Below are positions 45,472 through 53,827 of a stretch of DNA of 64,000 nt, in pieces (positions within the stretch are counted from its first letter, which is position 1; each line of letters opens with the position of its first letter). The stretch is taken from the NCBI RefSeq assembly GCF_003944755.1, contig NZ_RWGU01000050.1, forward strand, positions 124,001 to 188,000, read 5' to 3'. The translations under genes and the position numbers were made by a program. Under the pieces are notes generated by a model. It worked only from the letters and a program-made list of their open reading frames with translations. It was not told where the DNA came from and did not search any database. This DNA is from Rhodovulum robiginosum (lineage in GTDB: Bacteria > Pseudomonadota > Alphaproteobacteria > Rhodobacterales > Rhodobacteraceae).

Positions 45472-46377
45472 TCACTCTCCGTTATGCGGCATCGCCTCTT
45501 CGGGGCGTACGCCCTCGCGCTGCAGCCTTTCGCGCAGCACTTCAATCTCGATATCTAGGTCGGCCCGGTCGTCCAGCAGCAGTTTGGCGGTGCGGGCGGC
45601 GAAGTTCTGTTCGAGGTCGTTCAGGAACGCCTCGTAATCGGTGCGCGCCCCGCTGTCGCGGGTGCGTGAATAGAGATCGGAAAACTTGATCGTCGCGTCC
45701 CGCGCGCCCAGCAGGTAGACGACAAGGTAGCGCCGCGCCGCTGTCAGGTCACGGGGGTCTTCCTCGACGGTGCGGAACATCTCGCGCGCGGTGGTCTGAA
45801 ACTGCTCGACCCGCGCCTCCAGCCCGCGGTCGCCGGCACGGCGGATCGCGTCGGTCATCGCGGCCAGGTGCTTTTCGGCCTCGTCGATGACGCGCGCCAC
45901 GCGGTCCTGCTGAAAGGTGTCTATGCCGTCCATCCCCTTGTCGCTCAGCGGGTCGGGCCCGAAGGCAAGAAAGTGCAGCCCCGCGCCGAGGATGGCGAAG
46001 ACGACGGCCTCGGCCGGCCCGTGAGCGGTCATGCCCGCCAGCCCCAGCCCCGCCCCGGTCAACACCGAGCCGATGATCTTGCGCGGCAGCGCCGGGCGGC
46101 GCGCGACCTTGCGCGCCTCGTAGGCCATCTGCGCCTTCAGCCCCTCGCGCGTCAGCCAGGCGGCGAGGATCAAGAGGCCGAACGCGGCGAGAAACGCGGC
46201 CAGCCGCACGGGTTCGGCGAAAAACGCGCGGACAGCCAGCGGCAGCGGCGCAAGAAACAGCGCGTTGACCCGCCCGCCCATCTGCGTGGCGCGTTTTCCG
46301 TGGAACGGGTGGCGCGGTGGCACCGCGTCCTTGGGCGCCGATTTGGGGCTGAATTCTCCGCCAAAGCGCCGGGCCAT
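45472..46377 (-). CDS. XpaC-family protein (5-bromo-4-chloroindolyl phosphate hydrolysis protein)
   Basis: A 301-residue protein. Hydrophobic segments at about 42-70 (LAAFLAAFGLLILAAWL) and 102-138 (GSVLTGAGLGLAGM, AEAVVFAILGAGLHFLAFG) predict inner-membrane helices; the remaining 160 residues are soluble and helical (KHLAAMTDAIRRAGDRG, EQFQTTAREMFRTVEEDPRD in part). XpaC and TelA genes are adjacent in many bacteria, as in Bacillus. The historic phosphatase-like name comes from colony colour, not a shown enzyme activity. Its ATG overlaps the stop of a 27-codon ORF (TGATG), and TelA begins five bases after its own stop. Confidence 0.85.
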   Translation of the reverse strand: MARRFGGEFSPKSAPKDAVPPRHPFHGKRATQMGGRVNALFLAPLPLAVRAFFAEPVRLAAFLAAFGLLILAAWLTREGLKAQMAYEARKVARRPALPRKIIGSVLTGAGLGLAGMTAHGPAEAVVFAILGAGLHFLAFGPDPLSDKGMDGIDTFQQDRVARVIDEAEKHLAAMTDAIRRAGDRGLEARVEQFQTTAREMFRTVEEDPRDLTAARRYLVVYLLGARDATIKFSDLYSRTRDSGARTDYEAFLNDLEQNFAARTAKLLLDDRADLDIEIEVLRERLQREGVRPEEAMPHNGE

Positions 46378-46460
46378 CAGGCACCCCCCGTCAGCGAGAC
46401 GTAGAGGATGAGCCCGAAGAGCAAGAAGTAAGCGAGTTTTTGCAGCCCCGTACCGGACAT
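46377..46460 (-). CDS. Predicted 27-residue single-helix membrane peptide at the head of the xpaC-telA operon
   Basis: The frame ATG...TGA encodes 27 residues: MSGTGLQKLAYFLLF continuing into GLILYVSLTGGA. One hydrophobic helix (about 9-23) is preceded by a single Lys and ends in small residues. Its TGA overlaps the xpaC ATG (TGATG), an arrangement typical of translational coupling, and purine-rich GGGG sites precede the ATG. It is too short for default gene finders. A TATACA box lies about 40 bases upstream. I cannot name a family. Conservation in relatives would decide whether it is translated. Confidence 0.6.
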   Translation of the reverse strand: MSGTGLQKLAYFLLFGLILYVSLTGGA

Positions 46461-46563
46461 CCCTGGCCCCTTATCGGCGTCGCCTGACCTTTTTATGTAT
46501 ATGGGATGCAACGCCATCGTGAAAGACACGTCGCCGAAAGATACGGTTTTCCCGACCTGGCGT

Positions 46564-47352
46564 TCAGCGCCGCTTGCGGGGCGCCCGCCGTGGGCGGGGG
46601 GCGGTTTGCGGCTTGAACTCGGCGTCGAGGCCCAGCTGGTCGCGCAGAACGCGCGCGCGCACCTCCTCGACCGCGCCGGGCTTCAGATCGCCCAGGCGGA
46701 ACGGCCCGTAGCCGACGCGGATCAGACGGTTGACGCTCAGGCCCACGGTCTCCATCGCGCGGCGGATCTCGCGGTTGCGGCCCTCGCGCAGGCCGACGGT
46801 CAGCCAGGCATTGGCGCCCTGCTGCCGATCAAGGCTCACCTCCATCGGCTGAAACCGCTCGCCCGCGACCGTCACGCCCGCGCGCAGGGGGGCCAGCGTC
46901 TTGTCGTCGGGCGCGCCCTTGACCCGCACCCTGTACTTGCGCAGCCAGCCGGTCGAGGGCAACTCCAGCCGCCGCTTGATCTCGCCATCGTTGGTCAGCA
47001 GCAACAGCCCCTCGGAATTGAGGTCGAGTCGGCCGACCGACACCACCCGCGGCATGTCTTCGGGCAGTGCGTCAAAGACGGTCGGGCGCCCCTTTTCGTC
47101 GCGCTCGGTGGTCACGAGGCCGGCGGGCTTGTGGTAGAGCCACAGCCGCGGCGGCTCAGGTGCGGCCAGCGGCTGGCCGTCGACGGCGATCTTGTCATCG
47201 GGCGTGACGTTCAGCGCCGGGCTGTCGATGCGCTTGCCGTTCACCGTGACCCGGCCCGCCGCGATGATCGCCTCGGCGGAACGGCGCGAGGCCACGCCGG
47301 CGCGCGCCAGCACCTTGGCGATGCGCTCGCCCTTTGGAAGCTCTGTGCTCAT
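46564..47352 (-). CDS. rluB: rRNA large-subunit pseudouridine synthase, RluB/RsuA type
   Basis: A 262-residue enzyme. An S4 RNA-binding domain (about 8-55, RIAKVLARAGVASRRSAEAI, with RVTVNGKRID) precedes the pseudouridine synthase domain. The catalytic Asp is in VGRLDLNSEGLLLLTNDG (GRLD form), and the closing GRNREIRRAMETVG is typical of RluB/RluE/RluF. RluB modifies U2605 of 23S rRNA in E. coli; the exact target here is inferred. A basic tail (PRPRRAPRKRR) may bind RNA. It diverges from tadA over 76 bases. Confidence 0.9.
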   Translation of the reverse strand: MSTELPKGERIAKVLARAGVASRRSAEAIIAAGRVTVNGKRIDSPALNVTPDDKIAVDGQPLAAPEPPRLWLYHKPAGLVTTERDEKGRPTVFDALPEDMPRVVSVGRLDLNSEGLLLLTNDGEIKRRLELPSTGWLRKYRVRVKGAPDDKTLAPLRAGVTVAGERFQPMEVSLDRQQGANAWLTVGLREGRNREIRRAMETVGLSVNRLIRVGYGPFRLGDLKPGAVEEVRARVLRDQLGLDAEFKPQTAPRPRRAPRKRR

Positions 47353-47428
47353 GGCGTTCCTTTACGCCCGAATGGCGGGTTGGGAAAGCGGCTTGCGTTC
47401 AACGGCGCAGGCGCGGCAAGACGGGGCG

Positions 47429-47881
47429 ATGAGCCCGTTTCGCAGCCATATGGACGCCGCCCTGGCCGAGGCAAGCGCCGCCGCCGCCCGCGGCGAGGTG
47501 CCTGTGGGCGCCGTCGTGGTCTCGCCCCGGGGCGAGATCGTGGCGCGCGCCGGCAACCGCACGCGGGAGCTTTGCGACCCCACCGCCCATGCGGAGATCC
47601 TGGCGCTCAGGGCGGCCTGCGCTGCAGCGGGGTCCGAGCGGCTGCCGGGCCACGACCTCTACGTGACGCTGGAACCCTGCGCGATGTGCGCCTCGGCCAT
47701 CGCCCAGGCCCGCATCGCGCGGCTTTACTACGGGGCGGCCGACCCGAAATCGGGCGGCGTGGCGCATGGGGCAAAGGTGTTCGAGCATCCGCAATCCCAC
47801 CACGTGCCCCAGGTCTATGACGGCATCGCCTCGGCGGCGGCCGAGGCACTTCTCAAGGCGTTCTTCGCGGAGAAACGGTAA
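47429..47881 (+). CDS. tadA: tRNA-specific adenosine deaminase
   Basis: A 150-residue zinc deaminase that makes inosine at the wobble position of tRNA-Arg(ACG). Zinc ligands and the catalytic Glu are readable: AHAEI (His and Glu) and EPCAMCASAI (two Cys). GEVPVGAVVV near residue 22 is the usual opening. The start at MSPFRSHM gives the normal length; the open frame upstream is a shadow opposite rluB. It converges on a metallo-hydrolase gene. Confidence 0.93.
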   Translation: MSPFRSHMDAALAEASAAAARGEVPVGAVVVSPRGEIVARAGNRTRELCDPTAHAEILALRAACAAAGSERLPGHDLYVTLEPCAMCASAIAQARIARLYYGAADPKSGGVAHGAKVFEHPQSHHVPQVYDGIASAAAEALLKAFFAEKR

Positions 47882-47926
47882 CCCCGGCGGGCGACGCCGA
47901 GCGCCGGGGGCAAGAGTTTTGCCGGC

Positions 47927-48619
47927 TCAGATTTCGACCGTCTCCAGCACCTCCGGCGTTAGTACATCCACGCCCGGCAGCCCCGCCTTCAATGCCTCGG
48001 CCGACTGTTCCAGCAACGGGAAGGTCTTGTAGTGGCAGGGGATCACCGTCTTGAACTCGAAGAAGGTCTTCGCCGCGTAGGCCGCGCGCGCCATGTCCAT
48101 GGTGAAATGCCCGCCGGCGCAGAGGATGCCGATATCGGGCGCGTGCAGGTCGTTGAAGACCTTCATGTCGGCCATCACGTCGGTATCGCCGGTGACGTAG
48201 ATCGTGTGGCCCTCGCCGGAAATCATGAACCCCGATTCGGTGCCGGTATAGACGGGCCCGTCGCTGCCGCCCATCGAGGCGGAATGCACCGCGTTGACCA
48301 TCGTCACCGCAACATCGCCCAACATCACGGTGCCGCCCTTGTTGAAGCCCACGACGGCGATTTTTTCCTTCTCTTCCCACCAGCTCATCAAATCGAAAAT
48401 GCCCACGCAGGGGAGCGACAGCTCGCGGCAGATATCGACCGCGTCGGCGATATGGTCGAAATGGCCGTGAGTCACCAATACATGCGTCGCCCCCGCGATC
48501 GCCTCTGCGCGGCGGTCCTCGGGAAAGACCGGGTTGCCGGTGACCCAGGGGTCCACCAGCAGAACCTGGTCCGCGATCTCGATGCGAAAACCGGAATGGC
48601 CGAGCCACGTGATCTTCAT
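47927..48619 (-). CDS. UPF0173-family metal-dependent hydrolase
   Basis: A 230-residue metallo-beta-lactamase-fold hydrolase. KITWLGHSGFRIE is the family opening, THGHFDHIAD gives the HxHxDH metal motif, and VTGDTDV and CHYKTF add later ligands. The UPF0173 proteins are widespread with no agreed substrate; relatives include UlaG (ascorbate 6-phosphate lactonase) and YtkL. The gene is single and is separated by about 80 bases from the divergent ceramidase-like gene. Confidence 0.87.
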   Translation of the reverse strand: MKITWLGHSGFRIEIADQVLLVDPWVTGNPVFPEDRRAEAIAGATHVLVTHGHFDHIADAVDICRELSLPCVGIFDLMSWWEEKEKIAVVGFNKGGTVMLGDVAVTMVNAVHSASMGGSDGPVYTGTESGFMISGEGHTIYVTGDTDVMADMKVFNDLHAPDIGILCAGGHFTMDMARAAYAAKTFFEFKTVIPCHYKTFPLLEQSAEALKAGLPGVDVLTPEVLETVEI

Positions 48620-48700
48620 TGCGCTCTCCCAATATGGTTGAATGAATACCCAAGACAGGCTTTACGACAACAGCCTATCAGCAAAACGGCTTGGCGTTCC

Positions 48701-49345
48701 ATGGATTGGACAAGGCAGATCGACGCCTATTGCGAACGCACCGACCCGGGCCTCTGGGCCGAGCCGGTCAATGCGCTCACCAACGTGGCCTTCGTGCTCG
48801 CGGCCATCGTGATGTGGCGGCGCGGCGCCGACCTGCCCCTGGCGCGCGCGCTGGCGCTGGTGCTGGGTGCCATCGGGGTGGGCAGCTTTCTCTTTCACAC
48901 CCGGGCGACGGTCTGGGCCTCGCTGGCCGACGTGCTGCCGATCGTCGCCTTCATCCTGCTCTACATCTACGCCGCGAACCGGGCCTTCTGGCGGTTGGGG
49001 CGGATTCCGGCGCTGTTGATTGCGGCGCTGTTTCTGCCCTTTGCCGCGGCCACCGCGCCGCTTTTCGGGCAGATCCCGGGGCTTGGCAGTTCGTCCGCCT
49101 ATGCGCCGGTGCCTGTGCTCATCGGGGTCTACGCGCTGCTGTTGCGCCGCCGCGCGCCGGCCACCGCCGGGGGGCTGGCGCTCGGCGCGGCGCTCTTGAT
49201 TCTCTCGTTGACCTTTCGCACGCTCGACGGCCCGCTCTGCGCTGTCACCCAATTCGGCACCCACTTCCTGTGGCACCTGTTGAACGGCGTAATGCTGGCC
49301 TGGATGATCGAGGTCTATTGCCGGCACGAACGCGCGGCGCGCTGA
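48701..49345 (+). CDS. Ceramidase-like (CREST superfamily) membrane hydrolase
   Basis: A 214-residue membrane protein with about seven hydrophobic helices. MDWTRQIDAYCERTDPGLWAEPVNALTN is the usual family beginning (core CERTDPGLWAEPVNALTN). The CREST metal-site residues are visible: SFLFHTRATVWASLADVLP gives Ser, His and Asp, and HFLWHLLNGV gives the HxxxH pair. Alkaline ceramidases of this fold cut amide bonds of ceramides; bacterial members are mostly untested and may act on ornithine or other amide lipids. The ribosome-binding site is weak. It ends before a full repeat hairpin that separates it from purU. Confidence 0.83.
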   Translation: MDWTRQIDAYCERTDPGLWAEPVNALTNVAFVLAAIVMWRRGADLPLARALALVLGAIGVGSFLFHTRATVWASLADVLPIVAFILLYIYAANRAFWRLGRIPALLIAALFLPFAAATAPLFGQIPGLGSSSAYAPVPVLIGVYALLLRRRAPATAGGLALGAALLILSLTFRTLDGPLCAVTQFGTHFLWHLLNGVMLAWMIEVYCRHERAAR

Positions 49346-49390
49346 GCCGCCCTTGCCCGGCGGCGCGAGGGGGCCGACAGCTGGTGCCGT

Positions 49391-49443
49391 GGGTATTTGG
49401 ACCAAGAAGAAGGCCATGCCGCTTCTTCTTGGCAGAAATACCC
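49391..49443. repeat. Intergenic repeat, full inverted pair (copy 3)
   Basis: GGGTATTT-GGA-CCAAGAAGAAG (49391-49412) and its inverted partner CTTCTTCTTGG-CAG-AAATACCC (49422-49443) with a nine-base loop. The arms match at 8 and 11 bases with a three-base internal bubble. It lies between convergent ceramidase-like and purU genes and would fold as a hairpin on both strands, so it may act as a bidirectional terminator. Confidence 0.85.
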
Positions 49444-49494
49444 ATTCTCCCGGGCCTCCGCCCCGCACGGCGGTCGGGCGCGGGCGCGCCGGGT

Positions 49495-50355
49495 TCAGCC
49501 CTGGCTGAACACGATGGTCTTGTGGCCGTTCGGCAGCACCCGACGCTGCAGGTGAAGCCGCACCGCGCGGGCCAGCACGCGGCTTTCGATATCGCGGCCG
49601 ACGGCGACGTAGTCTTCGGCGGTCAGGGCGTGGTTCACCCGCTCGGTCTCCTGTTCGATGATCGGGCCCTCGTCGAGATCGGCGGTCACGTAATGGGCGG
49701 TCGCGCCAATGAGTTTCACCCCGCGCTCGAAGGCCTGGTGATAGGGCTTGGCGCCCTTGAACGACGGCAGGAAGGAATGGTGGATGTTGATCACCCGGCC
49801 GGCCAGGGCGCGCGAAAGATCGTCGGACAGCACTTGCATGTAGCGCGCCAGCACCACCAGGTCGGCCCCGGTCTCTTCGACCAGCGCCAGCACCCGGGCC
49901 TCCTGCTCTGGCTTGGTGTCTTTCGTGACGGGCAGGTGGTGATAGGCGATGCCTTCAGCCTCGGCGGTGGGGCGGCTGGTCTCGTGGTTCGACACGATCG
50001 CCGCGACTTCGGCCTCGAGCCAGCCCACGCGGATCTGGTAGAGCAGGTGCAAAAGCGCATGGTCGAATTTCGACACCATCAGGATGATCTTGGGCCGGCG
50101 TTCGGCGTCGACCAGATGGGCGTCCATGCCGAAGGCGGTGAAGATCGGCGCGAGCCGCGCCTCGAGCGCCTCGACGGTCGCGGGCTCTTCGGTATGGAAC
50201 GCGATGCGCATGAAAAACCGGTTCCGCTGAGTGTCGCGGAACTGGTTGCTTTCCTGGATGTTGCCGCCCAGCGCCGAGAGGGCGTTGGAGACCGCGGCGA
50301 CGATGCCGCGCTGGTCGGCGCAGGTGAGGGTTAGGATGAAGCTGGTCGAGGGCAT
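49495..50355 (-). CDS. purU: Formyltetrahydrofolate deformylase
   Basis: A 286-residue cytosolic enzyme that hydrolyses 10-formyl-THF to formate and THF. The N-terminal ACT domain (about 5-80) begins FILTLTCADQRGIVAAVSNAL. The formyltransferase-like domain holds the catalytic Asn-His-Asp: NIHHSFLPSFKGAKPY (Asn and His) and VTADLDEGPII (Asp). RPKIILMVSKFDHALLHLL joins the two domains. It diverges from gatC over 177 bases. The longer open frame beyond the ATG at 50355 has no family match. Confidence 0.94.
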   Translation of the reverse strand: MPSTSFILTLTCADQRGIVAAVSNALSALGGNIQESNQFRDTQRNRFFMRIAFHTEEPATVEALEARLAPIFTAFGMDAHLVDAERRPKIILMVSKFDHALLHLLYQIRVGWLEAEVAAIVSNHETSRPTAEAEGIAYHHLPVTKDTKPEQEARVLALVEETGADLVVLARYMQVLSDDLSRALAGRVINIHHSFLPSFKGAKPYHQAFERGVKLIGATAHYVTADLDEGPIIEQETERVNHALTAEDYVAVGRDIESRVLARAVRLHLQRRVLPNGHKTIVFSQG

Positions 50356-50532
50356 GGTTGATCCGGGCTGTGGCGTGGCGGGGCGTGTCTGACCCTCACC
50401 GGCGCGCGATGCAAGCGCCAAACCGTCGCCGCCGCTTTCCCGCGCGTTCGCGACATCGGCCCAACTCTTGCGGCCCGACGCCTGCGGCGATAAACGCAAG
50501 GCCCGAACGAGACAGAAAAAGGCGCCCGCCCC

Positions 50533-50820
50533 ATGTCCATCGACACCGATACCGCGCGCCGCGTCGCGCATCTGGCCCGGATCGCCGTGAAGGAAGACGA
50601 CCTGCCCGAGCTGGCGCAGGAGCTTTCGGGCATCCTGACCTTCATGGAGCAGCTTGGCGAGGTCGATGTCGAGGGGGTAGAGCCGATGACCGGCGTCACG
50701 CCGATGCGGCTCAAGCGCCGCCAGGACGTGGTGACCGATGGCGGGATGCAGGACAAGATCCTGTCGAACGCGCCCGACGCGCGCGAGGGATTCTTCGCCG
50801 TGCCCAAGGTGGTGGAGTAA
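50533..50820 (+). CDS. gatC: Glu-tRNA(Gln)/Asp-tRNA(Asn) amidotransferase subunit C
   Basis: A 95-residue subunit that wraps around GatA and stabilises the GatCAB complex. [41 protein letters not shown] and the ending VPKVVE are the family pattern. GatCAB amidates mischarged Glu-tRNA(Gln), needed because most alphaproteobacteria lack GlnRS or AsnRS. gatA starts six bases later. gatB is not in the window. Confidence 0.95.
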   Translation: MSIDTDTARRVAHLARIAVKEDDLPELAQELSGILTFMEQLGEVDVEGVEPMTGVTPMRLKRRQDVVTDGGMQDKILSNAPDAREGFFAVPKVVE

Positions 50821-50826
50821 AGCGCG

Positions 50827-52314
50827 ATGAGCGAGCTGACCAAGCTGACCCTGGCAGAGGCGCGCGATGCGCTGCGCGGGGGCGAAACAACCTCGGTCGC
50901 GCTGACCGAGGCCTGCCTCGCGGCGATAGAGGGGGCGGGGGCGCTGAACGCCTTTGTCCACCATACCCCCGAGATCGCGCTGGAGCAGGCCAAGGCCGCC
51001 GATGCCCGCATCGCCGCGGGGGAGGCGCCGGCGATGTGCGGCATGCCGCTGGGCATCAAGGATCTGTTCTGCACCAAGGGCGTGCCCAGCCAGGCGGCCT
51101 CGCGGATTCTCGAGGATTTCCGCCCCGAGTACGAATCGACCGTCACCCAGAACCTGTGGGATGCGGGCGCAGTGATGCTGGGCAAGCTGAACATGGACGA
51201 GTTCGCCATGGGCAGCAGCAACGAGACCAGCACCTACGGCAACGCGGTGAACCCTTGGCGGCGCGGCAAAGACGAGGCGCAGCTGACGCCCGGCGGCAGC
51301 TCGGGCGGCTCGGCGGCGGCGGTGGCGGCGGACCTGTGCCTGGCCGCGACGGGGACAGATACCGGCGGCTCGATCCGCCAGCCGGCGGCCTTTACCGGCA
51401 TCGTCGGTCTGAAACCCACCTACGGGCGCTGCTCGCGCTGGGGGGTCGTGGCCTTTGCCTCGTCGCTCGACCAGGCCGGGCCGATGACCAAGACGGTGCG
51501 GGACGCGGCGATCATGCTGGGTGCGATGGCCGGCCACGACATGAAGGACTCGACCTCGGCCGACCTGCCCGTGCCCGATTTCGAGGCGATGCTCACCGGC
51601 GATATCCGCGGCAAAAAGATCGGCATTCCGTCGGAATACCGAATGGATGGCATGCCCGACGAGATCGAGACGCTGTGGCACAAGGGCGCCGAGATGCTGA
51701 AGGACGCCGGGGCCCAGATCGTCGACATCTCGCTGCCTCACACGAAATACGCGCTGCCCGCCTATTACGTGATCGCCCCGGCCGAGGCCTCGTCGAACCT
51801 GGCGCGCTACGATGGCGTGCGCTACGGCCACCGGGCCAAGCTGGCCGAGGGCGACGGCATCGTGGAAATGTACGAAAAGACCCGCGCCGAGGGATTCGGG
51901 GCGGAGGTCCAGCGCCGGGTGATGATCGGCACCTATGTGCTGTCGGCGGGCTTTTACGACGCCTATTACAACCGGGCCCGCAAGGTGCGCGCGCTGATCA
52001 AGCGCGATTTCGACGCGGTCTTTGCCCAAGGGGTCGATGCGATCCTGACGCCGGCAACGCCGTCCGCCGCCTTCGGGCTGGGCGAGATGGCCGATGCCGA
52101 CCCGGTGCAGATGTATCTCAACGACGTCTTCACCGTGACGGTGAACCTTGCCGGTCTGCCGGGGGTATCGGTGCCCGCGGGGCTGGACAAGCAGGGGCTG
52201 CCGCTGGGGCTGCAGTTGATCGGCCGGCCCTGGGAAGAGGGCGAGTTGCTGAATGCCGCCGAGGCGCTGGAGCGCGCCGCCGGTTTTGTTTCCAAGCCGT
52301 CGAAATGGTGGTAA
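50827..52314 (+). CDS. gatA: Glu-tRNA(Gln)/Asp-tRNA(Asn) amidotransferase subunit A
   Basis: A 495-residue amidase-signature enzyme that frees ammonia from glutamine or asparagine for GatB. The Ser-cisSer-Lys triad is readable: Lys in [12 protein letters not shown], the serine block [12 protein letters not shown] and [30 protein letters not shown] and [11 protein letters not shown] also match. It forms an operon with gatC, and a small lipoprotein gene begins 32 bases after its stop. Confidence 0.95.
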   Translation: MSELTKLTLAEARDALRGGETTSVALTEACLAAIEGAGALNAFVHHTPEIALEQAKAADARIAAGEAPAMCGMPLGIKDLFCTKGVPSQAASRILEDFRPEYESTVTQNLWDAGAVMLGKLNMDEFAMGSSNETSTYGNAVNPWRRGKDEAQLTPGGSSGGSAAAVAADLCLAATGTDTGGSIRQPAAFTGIVGLKPTYGRCSRWGVVAFASSLDQAGPMTKTVRDAAIMLGAMAGHDMKDSTSADLPVPDFEAMLTGDIRGKKIGIPSEYRMDGMPDEIETLWHKGAEMLKDAGAQIVDISLPHTKYALPAYYVIAPAEASSNLARYDGVRYGHRAKLAEGDGIVEMYEKTRAEGFGAEVQRRVMIGTYVLSAGFYDAYYNRARKVRALIKRDFDAVFAQGVDAILTPATPSAAFGLGEMADADPVQMYLNDVFTVTVNLAGLPGVSVPAGLDKQGLPLGLQLIGRPWEEGELLNAAEALERAAGFVSKPSKWW

Positions 52315-52346
52315 AACAGGTCAAAATGGCAACGGGCAGGGCAAAG

Positions 52347-53123
52347 ATGAGACAGCTAGTGGTGCCGCTGGCCGCGCTTGTGGCGTTGGCCGGGTGCGAG
52401 CCCGAGGTTCCCGATTCCGCCGCCGGCGTGGGCTTTGCCGACTACGCCAGCTACCAGACCGCGCGCGAAAGCAGGCTGCAGGGGCAGGCGTCGGTACTGC
52501 CGCCGGTCACGACCGCCGCGATCAGCGAAGAGATGCCGAACCCACGGTTCTCGGCCGCGCCGGCCCCCGCCGCAACCGTTTCGCCGCAGGCGACCGCGCT
52601 GGCGCCGGTGAACGCGCCCGTCGGTGCGCCACTCAGCGCGCTCTCGGCGGATCGTGTGGCCGCCGCACCGGTCGCGGCATCGCCGCTGCCCGCCGCGCCG
52701 GCCCCGGCGATGCCTGCAGGCCAGAATAACGGCCCCGCCCCCATTCTCCAGGACGAGACCTACCAGCCGCCCACCGGCGCCCCGGTCGTGCGCGAGCCGG
52801 CGCCGGGCACCGCGGCGGGCCAGACGGCCGTGGCGATCGAGCCCGCGCCGGTGCCCCAGCGCAGCGGCACCTCGGCCCCGAACATCGTCGCCTACGCGAT
52901 CAACACCACCAACCGCGTGGGCCAGCCGCGCTATCGCCGGTCGAACCCGCTGCGGTTTTCTTCGTTCGAGCGCAATTGCGGCCGCTACCCTTCCGACGAC
53001 CTGGCGCAAGAGGCGTTCCTCGGCGCCGGCGGGCCCGAGCGCGACCGGCTGAACCTCGATCCGGACGGCGACGGATTTGCCTGCCGCTGGGACCCGGCGC
53101 CGTTCCGCCAGGCGGTCAACTGA
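52347..53123 (+). CDS. Lipoprotein with C-terminal excalibur-like DPDGDGFAC motif
   Basis: A 258-residue predicted lipoprotein: signal RQLVVPLAALVAL and lipobox LAGC near residue 17. A short FADYASYQTARE segment is followed by a long Ala/Pro-rich disordered region (about 60-180). The C-terminal 55 residues include a Cys (FERNCGRYPSDDLAQEAF) and NLDPDGDGFACRWDP, like the calcium-binding excalibur motif DxDxDGxxC. Position 52347 is preferred to two upstream ATGs because it places the signal at the N-terminus. Function is unknown; an envelope or periplasmic calcium-sensitive role is likely. The next gene encodes a murein amidase. Confidence 0.75.
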   Translation: MRQLVVPLAALVALAGCEPEVPDSAAGVGFADYASYQTARESRLQGQASVLPPVTTAAISEEMPNPRFSAAPAPAATVSPQATALAPVNAPVGAPLSALSADRVAAAPVAASPLPAAPAPAMPAGQNNGPAPILQDETYQPPTGAPVVREPAPGTAAGQTAVAIEPAPVPQRSGTSAPNIVAYAINTTNRVGQPRYRRSNPLRFSSFERNCGRYPSDDLAQEAFLGAGGPERDRLNLDPDGDGFACRWDPAPFRQAVN

Positions 53124-53130
53124 GGCGGGC

Positions 53131-53817
53131 TTGGGCGCGCTCGATGTGCCGTCGCCCAATTTCGGGCCCCGCCGCCAGGGCGCCCGGCCCGACCTGATCG
53201 TCCTCCACTACACGGCCATGGCCAGCGCCGAGGCCGCGCTGGCCCGGCTGACCGACCCCGAGGCCGAGGTGTCGTGCCATTACCTGATCGACAGGCGCGG
53301 CCGGCTGTTCCGGCTGGTCGAAGAGAAGATGCGCGCCTGGCATGCCGGCGCCGGCCAGTGGGGTGCGGCGACCGATATCAATTCGCGCTCGATCGGGATC
53401 GAGCTCGACAATGGCGGCCGCGCCCCTTTCCCGGCGCCGCAGATGGCCGCGCTCGAGGCGCTGCTGGGCGATCTCATGGCGCGCCGGGTGATCCCGCCGC
53501 AGCGCGTCGTCGGCCATTCCGACGTGGCGCCCTTGCGCAAATCCGACCCCGGGCCGCGCTTCGACTGGCGGCGGCTGGCGCTGGGCGGGATGGCGGTCTG
53601 GCCCGGGCCCGGCCGGGCGCGCTTTGACGAGGCCGGCTTTCGCGCGGCGACGACGCTCTTCGGCTACGCGCCCGGCTGGCCCACCGAGGCGGTGCTGGCG
53701 GCCCTGCGCCTGCGCTTTCGGCCCTGGGCCGCGGGCCCGGCCGATGACCGCGACATGGGCATCGCCCTCGACCTCGCCGCGCGCTTCCCCATTGACCGGC
53801 GGCGCGCCGATCCCTAG
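53131..53817 (+). CDS. N-acetylmuramoyl-L-alanine amidase (AmpD-like, amidase_2)
   Basis: A 228-residue zinc amidase. The zinc ligands are His in IVLHYTAM, His in the AWHAGAG stretch region and, late, GHSDVAPLRKSDPGP, where GHSD and KxDPG are the AmpD signature. SRSIGIELDNGG adds the catalytic Glu. There is no signal peptide, so a cytosolic role in recycling anhydromuropeptides fits. The start is TTG with GAGG six bases before it; a GTG at 53146 is the alternative. Its last codons contain the rnpB promoter, and its TAG stop lies in that -10 box. Confidence 0.87.
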   Translation: MGALDVPSPNFGPRRQGARPDLIVLHYTAMASAEAALARLTDPEAEVSCHYLIDRRGRLFRLVEEKMRAWHAGAGQWGAATDINSRSIGIELDNGGRAPFPAPQMAALEALLGDLMARRVIPPQRVVGHSDVAPLRKSDPGPRFDWRRLALGGMAVWPGPGRARFDEAGFRAATTLFGYAPGWPTEAVLAALRLRFRPWAAGPADDRDMGIALDLAARFPIDRRRADP

Positions 53818-53820
53818 ATG
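53792..53820 (+). promoter_or_regulatory. rnpB promoter inside the amidase gene end
   Basis: TTGACC (53792-53797), a 17-base spacer and TAGATG (53815-53820) place the start of transcription about eight bases later, exactly at the 5' end of the folded RNase P RNA (53828). Confidence 0.75.
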
Positions 53821-53827
53821 CAGTCCG

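Noticed and set aside
49495-52029. Extending PurU upstream to an 844-codon protein.
   Set aside because: PurU begins at the ACT domain (50355); the extension lies opposite gatC and gatA.
50358-53123. A 921-codon plus-strand ORF ending in the excalibur-like protein.
   Set aside because: The first two thirds are a shadow frame of gatC/gatA; the lipoprotein signal shows the real start at 52347.
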